A stretch of DNA of 64,000 nucleotides from Closterium sp. NIES-65. Taxonomy: Eukaryota > Streptophyta > Zygnematophyceae > Desmidiales > Closteriaceae. The notes below the pieces were generated by a model that was not told the origin of the DNA, made no database searches, and saw only the letters and a list, made by a program, of their open reading frames with translations. Shown in pieces: positions 29,526 to 41,112 of the stretch (its first letter is position 1; each line of letters starts with the position of its first letter). The stretch lies in NCBI GenBank assembly GCA_948144175.1, contig CANXME010000106.1:3968001-4032000 (forward strand), read 5' to 3'. Position numbers and translations under genes: made by a program.

Positions 29526-31052
29526 GTGCCTACCCTCCCGTCGCGTCCCCTGCCCTTAGTGGCCCGTCGCGCTCCCCTACGGCCCCGTAGCGGCCCCTCT
29601 CACGGCCTCTCACTGCCCCTCTCATGGCCCTTCGCGGCCCCTTCAGGCCCTTCGTGGCCCCTTCACGGCCCCTTCACGGCCCCCTCGCGGCCCCTTCGCG
29701 CCCCCCCCCCTCGTGGCCCCTTCGCGGCCCCTTCGCGCCCCCCCCCCTCACGGCTCTCTTCGCGGCCCCTTCGCAACCTGGCCCCGTCGCGCATCGCGGC
29801 CCCGCTGCGTCGCCCCCGCCTCGTCGCGTCGCCCCTGCGGGACCCGCGAGGCGCGGCTCCTGTGCGTCGCGACACCCCTGCGGGACCTGCGTGGCGTCTC
29901 CCCTGCCCGCCGCGGCGTCCTGCCCTAACCCGCCCCTGGAGCAGCCGCCACTGCAGCAGCCGCCCCTGGAGCAGCCGCCCCTGCAGCAGCCGCCCCTGGA
30001 GCAGCCGCCCCTGCAGCAGCCGCCCCATGGAGCAGCCGCCACTGCAGCACCCGCCCCTGGAGCAGCCGCCACTGCAGCAGCCGCCCCTGGAGCAGCCGCC
30101 ACTGCAGCAGCCGCCACTCCAGCAGCCGCCCCTGAAGCAGCCGCCCCTGCAGCACCCGCCCCTGCAGCAGCCGCCCCTGGAGCAGCCGCCACTGCAGCAG
30201 CCGCCCCTGGAGCAGCCACGCCTTTAGCAGCCGCCCTTGGAGCAGCCGCCCCTGCAGCAGCCGCCCCTGCAGCAGCCGCCCCTGCAGCGGCCGCCCCTGG
30301 AGCAACCGCCCCTGCAGCAGCCGCCCCTAGAGAAGCCACCCCTGTAGCAGCCGCCCCTGGAGCAGCCGCCACTGCAACAAACGCCCCTGGAGCAGCCGCC
30401 CCTACAGCAGCCGCCCTTGGAGCAGCCGCCCCTGCAGCAGCCGCCCCTGGAGCAGCCGCCCCTGCAGCAGCCGCCCCTACAACTGCCGCCCCTAGAGCAG
30501 CCGCCCTTGCAGCTACCGCGGAGCCCTCACCCTACAGTGGTAGTGGCCTCGCCGTTGCCGCAGTCGTAGGCCTGCCCTTCTCGCCACTGGTGAGCACTAC
30601 CCTGCCCGTACTGCTGTTACTGCTGCTCTTGCTGCTACTGCCCTTTCTACTGCTATTGCTGCTCTTGGAGTGGCCAGATGCAGCTCTAGCGTCGTCCGCG
30701 TGAGTCCCTCACCCCCCAACAGCTTCGTGAGTGGTACACTAGTTGGGGTTATAGGGGTGGCCGTAGTGGGAGTCGTCCTGGAGTGAGTAGTTCAGCAGCT
30801 ACTTGTAGTGGCCACGTGCTGCTGCAGCGTCGTCCGTGCGCGGTCCTTTCGCCCCAGCAGCTTCGTGAGTGGTACGCTCAGCGTGACGGGTCACGGGGTA
30901 CTGCTCGCTATCCGTACGTCATTCGCACTGGTGCTTGGACTGGTCAGCTTTGCGGGACGTTTGGACACGCAGAGTCTCGCTGCTTCGCCCGTCTGAGCGA
31001 CGCTTGTGGTACGGAGTTTGGCGACGCGGCTGAGCTCCCCGACTGGGTGTAG
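29526..31052 (+). pseudogene. Gag region of Copia A, low-complexity and broken
   Basis: The region is Pro/Ala/Arg-rich from 29526 and then a G/C-rich minisatellite (29930-30520) of CAGCAGCCGCCCCTGGAG units, encoding Ala/Pro repeats in one frame. From about 30840 the frame encodes YVIRTGAWTGQLCGTFGHAES followed by RC, a variant zinc knuckle, and stops at 31050. No standard Copia gag core is recognisable. It may have been replaced or overgrown by the repeat, or frameshifted beyond recognition. Confidence 0.6.
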
Positions 31053-31109
31053 CTGCTTAGGCTGCGGGTAGATGTCTATACTATTCACTATGATGCTATC
31101 CTCACTGCC

Positions 31110-34100
31110 ATGTATGCATTGGCTACTAGTGATGAGGGTGACTGTTACCTGTGTGTTCCGCCTGACCCGGGCATTGAGGCTGCTGCTCTAGGTGCTGGTG
31201 AGGCTGCTGCTCTAGGTGCTAGTGCGTCTGCTGCCCCAGGTGCTGGTGAGTCTGCTCTCTCAGGTACCACGTCGGCTCAGGCCTTACACACCTTCACCCT
31301 TGACTCGGGTGCTTCCCGCTCCTTCTTTCGAGACCGCACCACGCTTACGCCGCTTAGTCGGCCGGTTGCGGTCTCCCTGGCGGACCCCTCTGGGGGTCCT
31401 CTCCTTGCTAGCTTCTCCACTGTCTTACCGTGTCCGGCAGCCCCCTCTGGCACCCTGTCAGGTCTCTACCTCCCCTCGTTCTCTACGAACTTGGTGAGTG
31501 GTGCTGATCTACAGGATTGGGGGGTTGACCAGTTCAGACCTGCGAGTCAGCGGGTGACCCACTGTACATGTGCTCGGACGGGCCGACACTTGGCCACGTT
31601 GACCCGTCGGCCGAGGTCAAGCCTGTACACACTGACTACTGAGTCTCCTTCGGCTGCTGCCCTTGGTCAGGAAGCTGCGTTTGGTCAGGTAGCTGCGTTG
31701 AGTCAGATGTTTGTTGCAGCGTCCAGGTCTGGTCCTGAGTCTGCTCCCTGCTCCTGTCGTCTCCTGTCCCACCAGACTCTCCTTTGGCACCACCGCCTTG
31801 GTCACCCCTCCTTGCCTCGTCTCCGAGGCATGGCCTCCCGTGTCCTTGTCTCTGGTCTCCCCCGGTCCCTCCCTCCCCTCCCTCCGGGGCCTGCCCCTAC
31901 CTGCGTTCCCTGCGTCGAGGGGCGGCAGCGCGCCGCCCCTCACTCCTCCGAGTTTCCTCCGACAGAGGCTCCCCTTCAGACTCTTCACATGGACGTGTGG
32001 GGCCCCGCCCGCGTTTGTGGCCAGGGATACGAGCGTTACTTCCTGTTGGTGGTTGACGACTACTCGCGTTACACCACGGTGTTCCTCTTGCGCAGCAAGG
32101 GTGACGTCACTGAGGTGTTGATCGACTGGATCCGCGCGGCTCAACTCCAGCTCAGAGAGAGTTTCGGCTCGGACTTTCCAGTTCTGCGTCTCCACTGTGA
32201 CAGAGGCGGGGAGTTTTCCTCTGCCCGTCTAGGAGCCTTCTATCGTGCACAGGGCATCCGCCAGACCTTCACGCTTCCGGCCTCTCCACAGCAAAATGGG
32301 ATTGCTGAGCGCCGCATTGGCATGGTCATGGACGTCGCTCGTACGTCCATGATCCATGCGGCTGCTCCCCATTTTCTATGGCCGTTTGCGGTTCAGTACG
32401 CAGCGCATCAGCTCAACCTTCAGCCCCGGGTCTCCTTGCCAGAGACCTCCCCCACCTTGCGGTGGACGGGGAAGGTTGGCGATGCGTCTGCGTTTCGGGT
32501 CTGGGGATCTCGGGCGTTTGTCCGCGACTTGTCTGCGGACAAGCTGTCCCCTCGTGCTGTTCCCTGCGTCTTCCTTGGCTTCCCCCCTGACGCGCCTGGT
32601 CGGCAGTTTTACCACCCCACCTCACGCCGTGTTCTGTCCTCCCAGGACGTCACCTTTGACGAGTCGGTGCCTTACTACCGTCTCTTCTCCTACCGCACTG
32701 TGCCCCTGCCCCCGCCGCCGCTCTTCCTAGCGCAAGGTCCTCCCCCCGTAGACCCTCTCCCTCCTCAGGGTCCTGCCCCGTCAGGTGTGTCCCAGGTAGA
32801 CGCAGTCGAGCCTGTCGAGGTAGCTGTTGACTCTGGTGCTGCTAGGGGCGCTGAGCCTGCGGGTGCCGGGTCAGGGAGTGCTGAGCCTGGGGGTGCGGAG
32901 CCTGGGGATGCTGAGTCTAGGGGTGGTGAGCCTGGGGGTGCTGAGTCTAGGGGTGCTGAGCCTGGGGGTTTGGAGCCTGGGGGTGCGGAGTCTGGGGGTG
33001 CTGGGTCTGCTCGTGTGGCCTCTGGCGGTTCTTCGTCGAGGCGGGAGCATCTCTCTCCGCAAGAGTTGCACGAGTGGTTTGCCCGGCGCTGGAGCCGTGC
33101 TGCTGGAGCTGGAGGTACTACTGTTGCTGCTGGTCCTGGAGGTGCTCGTACTGGCGATACTGGAGCTGCTAGGACTGGGAGTGCTACTAGGGCTGCTGGC
33201 ATTAGTCCTGCTGGAGGTACTACTGGAGTTGCTGGCGAAGCTGGAGCTGACGGTTCTGCTGGAGTTGGTTCTGCTGGAGCTAGAGCTGCTGGGGGTGTTG
33301 GCGCTGATGGTTCTGCTGGCGATGGTGCTTCTGAGGGTGCTGGAGTTGCTGCTGGCGCTGTTGGAGCTGGAGATGCTGCTGGCGCTGGTGCTGCCGCTGG
33401 GGGTACTGGTGCTGTCCCTGCTGGTTCTGGAGGCCCTGCGCGGCCGAGGCCGTACTTCGTTCAGCTCCTTGAGCAGGTTCTTGGTCTCCCGCCCTCTAGT
33501 GGTCCTGCTCCTCCCTTAGAGTGTCCACAACCTGTCCAGTCGTGGTCACAGTTACAGCCCGCCTCCCCCCTACCTGCTCCTTGTCCCTACTCTGGTCCTA
33601 CTGGAGGTCTTGCTAAGCGTCATGAGCCTGCGTCTCGTCGTGTGTCGACTGTTCGTGCTGCTCGCACTAGTGGTCGTGCTACGCGTCCGCGTCCTCTTGC
33701 GGTCCCAGGCACACACCAGATGGCACTGCACCCTTCCACTGCTCCTCTACGTGTCCCTGTGCCGTCTCCTCCAGAGTCCTCTCTTCCTGTTCTTGCTGAC
33801 CCGGAGTCTGACTCTCTTCGTGCTGCGAGTCCTATTGTCACGCGTCTCCTGGCCAATGTTGTCACTGACCCTTCCTTTGAGTCCACTGCTGCGTCTGCCT
33901 TAGTTGTTGAGCTTGTCGACTTTGCTGCTCGCTGTCGTCTAGACTACGCCGCTAGTCTCGTTGCTGAGTCTGAGTCTGTCTGTCCTCCGTCCGTCGTGGG
34001 TGAGTATGCTCTTAGCACGGACGTCCTTGAGGACAGGCAGGAGGAGTTCCAGTGTTTTGCTGCTGCTTTGCCTCATCTCATGTCCACGCTAATTGCCCCT

Positions 34101-35640
34101 GAGGGAGACCCGGATGCACCAGACATCCCGACTCCTCCATCGTACTCCTCACAGTGGCAGTCAGCCATGGACGCAGAGATGGTTTCCTGGAAGTCCACAG
34201 GCACCTACGTCGACGAGGTTCCCCCACCAGGGGCGAACATCATCAGTGGCATGTGGATTTTCAGGGTGAAGCGGCCACCGGGTTCTCCGCCTGTCTTCAA
34301 GGCGCGTTACGTGGCTCGACGCTTTAGTCAGCGGCAGGGAGTTGACTACTGTCAGACCTTCTCTCCCACCCTGAAGATGACCACTCTTTGGGTGCTGCTG
34401 CACATAGCCTCTCAGTGTGACTACGAGCTTCACTCTCTTGACTTCAGCACAGCTTTCCTGCAGGGCAGCCTGCACGAGGAGATCTGGCTGCGCCGCCCAC
34501 CTGGCTTCACTGGGTCGTTTCCTCCTGGTACCCAGTGGAGCCTCCGGCAGCCAGTCTACAGTCTCCGCCAGGCGCCCCATGAGTGGCACGACACACTGAG
34601 GACTACACTTGCGGCTCTTGGGTTTGCTCCGTCTACTCCCGACCCGACGGTGTTTCTGCGCACCGACACCTCTTTACCGCCGTTCTACATCCTCGTGTAC
34701 GTCGACGACTTGGTCTTTGCCACTGCTGACACTGCTGGACTTGCCCACGTGAAGTCCGAGCTGCATAAGAGACACACGTGCACAGACCTGGGTGAACTGC
34801 GCAGCTACCTTGGCTTGCAGATCACCCGGGATAGAGCACAGCGCACCATTACCCTGACGCAGTCACACATGGTGCAGCAGGTCCTTCAGCGCTTCGACTT
34901 CACGTACTCCTCGCCTCAGGCCACTCCTCTGTCTACTCGCCACTCGCTCTCAGCTCTGCCTTCGGATGAGTCCGTAGAGCCGAGTGGCCCGTACCCAGAG
35001 CTTGTTGGCTGCCTCATGTACCTGATGACCTGCACTCGACCTGACCTTGCATACCCTCTTAGCATCTTGGCACGCTATGTTGCTCCTGGGAGAGACCGAC
35101 CAGAGCAGATGGTTGCAGCAAAGAGGGTGTTGCGCTACCTCTGCAGTACATCGGGCGTGGGGCTAGTGCTTGGAGGGCGGCGTTGAGTGGTCCTCATAGG
35201 TCACGTAGACGCTTCTTGGGCTGACGACCAGGCTACGCAGCGGTCGTCACAGGGTTACACCTTCAGCCTTGGCTTCGGCTCTGTTTCATGGCGGTCTACC
35301 CGCTCGTCTTCTGTTCTCGGCTCCAGCTGTGAGGTTGAGATCTACGCGGGGGCCATGGCTGCACAGGAGCTACGCTGGCTCACCTACCTGCTGACTGACC
35401 TAGGAGAGCCGCCTCGTTCTCCTCCAGTTCTGTACGTAGACAACAAGGCCATGCTGGCCCTGTGTCGGGAGCACAGACTGGAGCACTGAACGAAGCACAT
35501 TGCTCTTCACAACTTCCTTGCGGTCAGCTGCGCCTTGCTTACGTGGCCTCTGAGGCCAACACTGCTGATATCTTTACCAAGGCACTTCCGCCTTGTGATC
35601 ATGAGCGCTTCTGTACGATGCTAGGTCTTGTGCCTACTTG
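31110..35640 (+). pseudogene. Pol polyprotein of Copia A
   Basis: One frame runs 1358 codons to 35186. It contains aspartic protease (TLDSGASRSFF, around residue 65), the pre-integrase zinc region (WHHRLGHPSL), integrase with D, D and E (LHMDVWG, VDDYSRY, HCDRGGEF, PQQNGIAERR), a long Gly/Ala/Glu-Pro linker (32820-33450), RT (GMWIFRVKRPPG, FSTAFLQGSLHEEIW, VYVDDLVFAT near 34700), and the start of RNase H. A TGA at 35184-35186 cuts RNase H (VDASWADDQ). A further stop at about 35487 and a small deletion near 35515 spoil the rest (ANTADIFTKAL in other frames). Confidence 0.92.
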
Positions 35641-35989
35641 GTCTCACTTGCTCACTTCTTGACCTTGCTTGTACTGTGATCTTTCTATACTCCACTTGCT
35701 TGTTCACCTTTATATATGATCTTGCATGTGAACTGGCCTTGTGGCCTTGCTCTTGTGCTCGGACTGTGTGGTGACGTTGTGATCCACCCTGAGCTTGCTT
35801 TGCTTTGCTTAACTGGTCTTGTGACCTCTTGTTCTCCCCCACTTTGCCTATGGGGGTGTGTCAAACTCATATGCTATAGTCTGTGTAGGCTGTAGTGGGG
35901 TAGACAATATGGGGTACAACACTCGTAGGTTTTCCTACTTGTACCCACCTGCTTGCTAGTTCATTCATTCCTCGTTCTTTCACATGTAC

Positions 35990-36848
35990 TGCCCATTGTG
36001 AATGGGCTGACGATCACTGCTCCCATGAACCAGGGTGCTAGCAAAATCCGTCAAGCCCAAGCCAGCAGGTGGTGACGTGGCGAGCTCGGCCCAGCTGCCT
36101 AGGCTTGTGGGTGGCTTCGGGCCTCCTTCGTAGGGTCGCGAATCACGAGGCCCCAAGTTGGCCATCTTTCTGCTAGTCCGAGGCCCTAGTATGATCATTC
36201 CCCATGATCAGTCGTGGTGAGGGCTGAAATTTTACTGATCAGAATTGCGATACTGCTCGCACTGCTGCTTGCGCTGCTGCTTGCACAACTGCTCATGGTG
36301 CATGTAAAAACTATCCCCAACTCCCAGAAATTCAGGGCGTGTCCAGCTCGTTCATTTTGGGAAATTTAGTACCACCTCACGATCCGGGGTTCAAAACTAA
36401 TCATTGTACCTAAACACGAATTTGCCCTGCGTCGAGTCCACCCTTTTTGTCAATTCTAGTGCGCGGACACGTTCCCCCCACACAGACTTCAACAGTGTAG
36501 GGGCTGTGTGGAAACTGAGATAGCCGGTTTTCTCGTCAACCCAAACGTTGGAATTTTCGCCAAGCCAACACTTCCTTTACTGGTTTTGGCGAGTGTCAGG
36601 TGGCGCAGGCGAAATCGAGCGCGCGATACAATGGGCACTCACTGTAGTGGGCAGGACGCGGTTCTGTATCATTGTTCGATGCGCACGCTGATTCCTGTAA
36701 CGTGCGTCACACGTTTCGAGGTACGTGCAGGGGGTGTGACGTATTTTGAACGGGAGCCGATGATGTCTGACATTTTTGTAAAAATCAGTGTTACGACGCA
36801 GAATGTGGTAACTGAAGGGCTTTACGAACAGTAAATGAACGAGCTGTA
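35990..36848. other. Intergenic stretch with right arm of inverted repeat
   Basis: The interval 36030-36215 is the inverted partner of 28925-29120. The rest holds no gene I can support. An open frame at 36508-36834 has no recognisable domain and mixed composition. Confidence 0.5.
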
Positions 36849-36990
36849 TGTCAGAATATTATTATCTAGCCTGTAGTGGGGTGCTTTATAGCGAGTACAA
36901 CCCAGTTAGGGTTTGCTATATGTATCCCAACTGCTGCTAGTGAAACCCCTCTTTCGTCATTCTTCTTCTGCAACTTCTTGTTTCTGACAC
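36849..36990 (+). mobile_element. Solo LTR related to Copia A
   Basis: A 142-bp segment starts TGTCAGAA and ends TTCTGACA. Its core GCCTGTAGTGGGGT, then GTACAAC, then TTAGGGTTT matches the order of words in the LTR of Copia A. Flanks are CTGTA (36844-36848) and CTGGA (36991-36995), a 4 of 5 target duplication. No primer site or coding domain follows, so it looks like the remnant of LTR-LTR recombination. Confidence 0.72.
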
Positions 36991-37659
36991 TGGACACCCC
37001 CTCAGCGTGGTTTGTTCCCAACCAAGCTTCCTAAGCTTGAACTTATTGGCCTGCGGATTTTATGTGTACAATTTGGAAATTCGTTGGGAGGTGAGTTCGG
37101 TTTCGCGTGTGCGAACTGCTTTCGCGTGTGCGGACTGGTTTCGCGGGTGCGGACTGGTTTCGCGGATGCGAACTGAAAAAGGGGTTGGCAACATACTCCT
37201 CATACCTACTTGCCAAATCACTTGCACGGCAAAATTTCACCTCGGGTTTGGGAAGTCACGTTGTTACGAGTGCAATGGAGCGAGCGAGCGAGAATTGCAC
37301 TATCAAGGCAAAACAATACAATGAGCGAAGGAATGAGCGAGAACTAAATAGCGAAGGCCACAGTGGTAACGGCAACGAACTGTCGTTGACGCGTGACGGG
37401 CGTGTGAATGAGGTTGGGAAAGTGTCGAGACGGAGGCCCGGAGCGCGGGTTACCAGCCGAGCCGGGAAGCTAGGTTGCGATGTGCGAGGTGACGGGAAGA
37501 TTGTCGAAGCGAGGGTCGCGAGTGGTAAAGGCGATGACTGTGGTGCTACAGTGATGTACGTGCTAAGCAGGGATGCGGCGTAAGGAAATGGAAATTTCCT
37601 AACACTATCGCCCCCCCCCTAAGGAGGCCCTCCTTACGAGAGTGCATGACCGTCCCGGA

Positions 37660-40600
37660 AATTGCGGCTGCGCAGATAGTCGATGAGGACAGGGTGGTTA
37701 TCAATCTTGTCCAGGGGAACCCAATTGTCTTAGTTGGGGTGCGATCTTTCCATTGAATTAGGAACTCAACCCTGTGGGCTCCCCATGGGTCATGAAAAAG
37801 ATGGCTCAGAATCTTCTCGGGTGTGATTACTGGCTCTGTGGGTGGTTGTGTCATGCTGGCGGGTCGGTGACGGGGCAGTTGGCTTGTGGATGGTACGTAA
37901 GGGCGTAGGAGGCTGACGTGGAAGGACGGGCTGACGTACCAGTCAGTGGGGAGGAGGAGGTGGGCGGTAATGGGGGTGATCATATGGCTAATGAGAAATG
38001 GCCCGCAATATCGGGGGCAGAGTTTTGGGGTGATGGGCAGGCGGAGGTTTTGAGTGTCGAGTAAAACTAAGTCGACGGGCTGGTAAGTGACGGGACGGCG
38101 GTGGCGATCGGTGTTGCGTTTAGCGATTACGTTTGATTTTTTTTATTGCGCCTGCTGTCCAGGTCTGTGCTGCTTGTAGATTTTTGGCGAACTGGTGTGC
38201 ACGTGGTACAGGGTTGTCGGGATTCAGGGTCATGGGTACTGTGGGGTCTTGTCCGTAGTTCAGGTAAAATGGTGACTGTTGGGTCGTGGCGGATGGCGAG
38301 TTGTTGTACGCGAACTCGATGAGTGGCAGTTGCTGTTCCCACGTGCCCGGGTCGTCCCATGTGGCTCGGATAAGCTGCTCCATGGTCTGGTTTGTCCGTT
38401 CTGTCTGTTCGTCTGTCTCGGGGTGGTACTAAGAACTGAATTGTAGTCGCGTGCCGAACTGCTGCCACAGGTTCCACCAGAAGTTGCTGGTGAATTTCGT
38501 ATCCCTGTCACTAATTATTGCTGCTGGTATCCCGTGTAATCAAATGGTGGTGGCGATGAAGAGCCGAGCTGTTTCTTCGGCTGAGATGGATTTCTTGCAT
38601 GCAGCGAAATGTGCCATTTTCGTGAGTCGATTGACGACGACCAGGATCGCGCGTTCCCACTTGCCCTAGCCGGTAATCCTGTGACGAATTCCATTGTCAC
38701 CTGCTGCCAAGCACGCTCTGGGGGTGGTATCGGCTGCAACTATCCTGCCGGCCGCTTCCGTGACGACTTCATGATTTGGCAGGCGGGACATGAGAAACGT
38801 GGCGTTGCACGCCGGTCAACATTTCTGGCCAGTAGTGGTACCGCTGCAGCTGCTGCCGTGTCTTTTCTACCCCAAAATGATCTGACGTAACCCCGTCGTG
38901 TGCCTCTTGTAGTAACAGCTCCCTTAATAAAGATTACCCCGGCACCCAGATGCATTCGGTGCCGGCTTTTACGTAATAGGTCCCCTTTGCAGCTGCAAAC
39001 TGGTGCGAGTTTCCACCTTTGAAGAATGGGTCTGTTTGATATCCGTGGGTAAATAGTCCTGTCAGTAGCGGGCTGGTCTGGGTGAGTAGTTAGCATTAAT
39101 TTGGGAAGTGGGGCGGGTCACTGCGTCGGCGATGTTGGATGCTCCCTTTTTGTAGGTAACCGAGTAGTACAAATTTGACTCGAAGAAATTGAGCCAGCGA
39201 ATCTGTCGTGGGTTGAGGTTTGGCTGTGCGCGGAGGTACTGTAGTGACTTGTGATCTGTCTGAACTGTCACGTCGGCTCCGGTCAAGTAACACCGCCACA
39301 CTTTGAAGGCGTGCACGATCGCGAGCATTTCGCAGTCGTGTATCGGGTATTTTTTCTCGGGCGGGTGCAGCTTCTGTGATTCGTACGCGATGGGCTGGAG
39401 GCCGTTGCCGAAATCCTGTAACAGGACTGCTCCGATGGCGATGTCGCTTGCATCCGTAACGACTTCGAAAGGGCGGTGGGGGTCGGCAATGCGCAGGATG
39501 GGTGGTGTATAAAAAACATTTTTCAGGGCAGAGAAGGCATCATGCTCTCTCTCCCCCCACGTAAACTCTACCCCCTTTCACAATAGGTCAGTCAGCAGGG
39601 CAGTCAGCTGCGCCATGTCGGGGACGAACTGACGGACGTATTTAACGAACCCTAAAAAACTCTGTAATTTCGTGAGGTTCGTTGGGGGGCGCCACGCTTT
39701 TACTGTATCCAACTTCTTCGGGTCGATTTCGATCCCAGCCTCCGAAATCACCTGCCCCAGAAATTCTAACCGGTCCTGGAAAAACTCACACTTTGATCCC
39801 TTAGTCAGTAGGTGGTTCTCGTCTAAAACCTTATACACTGCTTCTAAGTCTGTTAAGTGCTGCTGTTTATTTCGGCTGTAAAATAGGATATCGTCGAGGT
39901 AAACTATCACGCACTTATCTAATAGCGATCTAAAAAGCCTCGTTCATGGTCATCTAAAATGTCGCGGGGGCATTGGTCAGTCCGAAGGGCTTGACGGTGT
40001 ACTCAAAGGATCCGTATCTAGTGTGGAAAGCTGTCTTGGCGCAGTCCGATGGTTCGTCCCTAATCTGATGGTAACCCCCCGTAAGTCAATCTTCGAAAAT
40101 ACTCGGGCTGTTCGCAGTTGGTTTATCAGTTCGTCACTGCGGGGAATCGGGTATCGCGATTTGATGGTTACCCGGTTCAGTGCTCGGTAATCAATACACA
40201 TGCTAAAACCTCCATCTTTTTTCGGTGTGAACAGTATCGGTGCGACGAACGGTGATGAATTCGGTCGGATGAACTGCTTCTCTAACAGGTAATCTAACTG
40301 TTTCCTGAGCTCATCGAGCTCCGGCTGTGTCAGTCTGAATTGTCGCTGTACAGTTGGCTATGCCCCCGGTTCTAACTCTATTTTGTGGTCGTGTGCGCGC
40401 TGAGGTGGCAGTCCTTCTGGTAAGTCATCCGAGAAAATCACCGGGTACCGTTTCAACAGCTCTTGTAGTTCGGGCGATACAGCTGCTAGAAGTTTCTGAA
40501 AATCACTCGGCGCCTCTGCTTCTCACGCGACTGCTATATCCACTGCGTACACGTCAGCTCCAGCGGTGACAACCTGTTTCATCATGATGGCGTTGACGTG

Positions 40601-41095
40601 GACCGTTGAAGACCCGAGCTACTACCAGCGATGTAATTCGACCCAGTTACCGCTACTTCGCACAGTGCAGCTACCCGTCGTCCAGTCAATTCGTGGGTTG
40701 GTTGTATCGTCGCAGCCAATCACGTCCCAGTAAAATGTCATGCCCATCCAGTGTCGTCGCAAGGATTTCCTCTGTAAAACCGAAGTTTCCCCCGCAGCGG
40801 ACTTTTACTCTCTCCACTTTCTCCCGTATAGCCAGAGGCGTGTTGTCAACTAAGCGTGCATCTATCTTCGGTAAACACCGACTAAGTGTTAGTGTGCAGT
40901 CGCGGTATTAACTAAACTCTGACTTGCCCCTCTATCTATGGATATCTTCACTGCTGCTCCCTGTATTTTCCCGTGGATCTGTACTGGGCAATCCGTCGCT
41001 ATACCCTCCTTATTCATCCGAGCCCGATCGATGGTGTGAATCGGTACTATGACTCGGTGAGGGTCATTGAGGTTGGGCGAGCAGGTATTCTTGTC
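37660..41095 (-). pseudogene. Pol of Gypsy element D
   Basis: Pieces in several frames: protease near 40950 with a changed site, IDRGASQSLV, where D-S/T-G is usual; RT ([20 protein letters not shown] near 40200, YLDDILFYSR near 39895); RNase H (TDHKSLQYLRAQPNLNPRQI near 39240); integrase (AAIISDRDTKF near 38510, EQTERTNQTMEQL near 38395, SPFYLNYGQDP); and a C-terminal chromodomain-like segment (HRVEFLIQWKD near 37750). Multiple stops and frameshifts separate them. The chromodomain places it among chromoviruses. Confidence 0.87.
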
Positions 41096-41112
41096 AGTAG
41101 TTGGCCCGTTTT

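Larger units (their letters stand above)
29301..35984 (+). mobile_element. Copia retrotransposon A with 126-bp LTRs
   Basis: LTRs at 29301-29426 and 35859-35984 start TGTCAAACTC and end TTCTTTCACA. They differ at only two of 126 positions. A perfect 5-bp duplication TGTAC is at 29296-29300 and 35985-35989. The primer-binding site TGGTATCAGAGC (29427-29438) fits initiator Met tRNA, and a G-rich tract (ATGGGGGTG) precedes the 3' LTR. Domain order protease, integrase, RT, RNase H marks it as Copia. Near-identical LTRs suggest a fairly recent insertion, but the coding region has damage. Confidence 0.96.

Noticed and set aside
32827..33519. A Leu/Val-rich 230-codon frame that looks like a membrane protein
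   Set aside because: It is the alternative frame of the Gly/Ala-rich linker in Copia A pol.
36508..36834. A 108-codon ORF between Copia A and the solo LTR
   Set aside because: No domain, no splice or promoter support, and composition like surrounding non-coding DNA.
36849..37604. Solo LTR plus left end of Gypsy D as one element
   Set aside because: The termini, target duplications and LTR words differ, so they are separate events.
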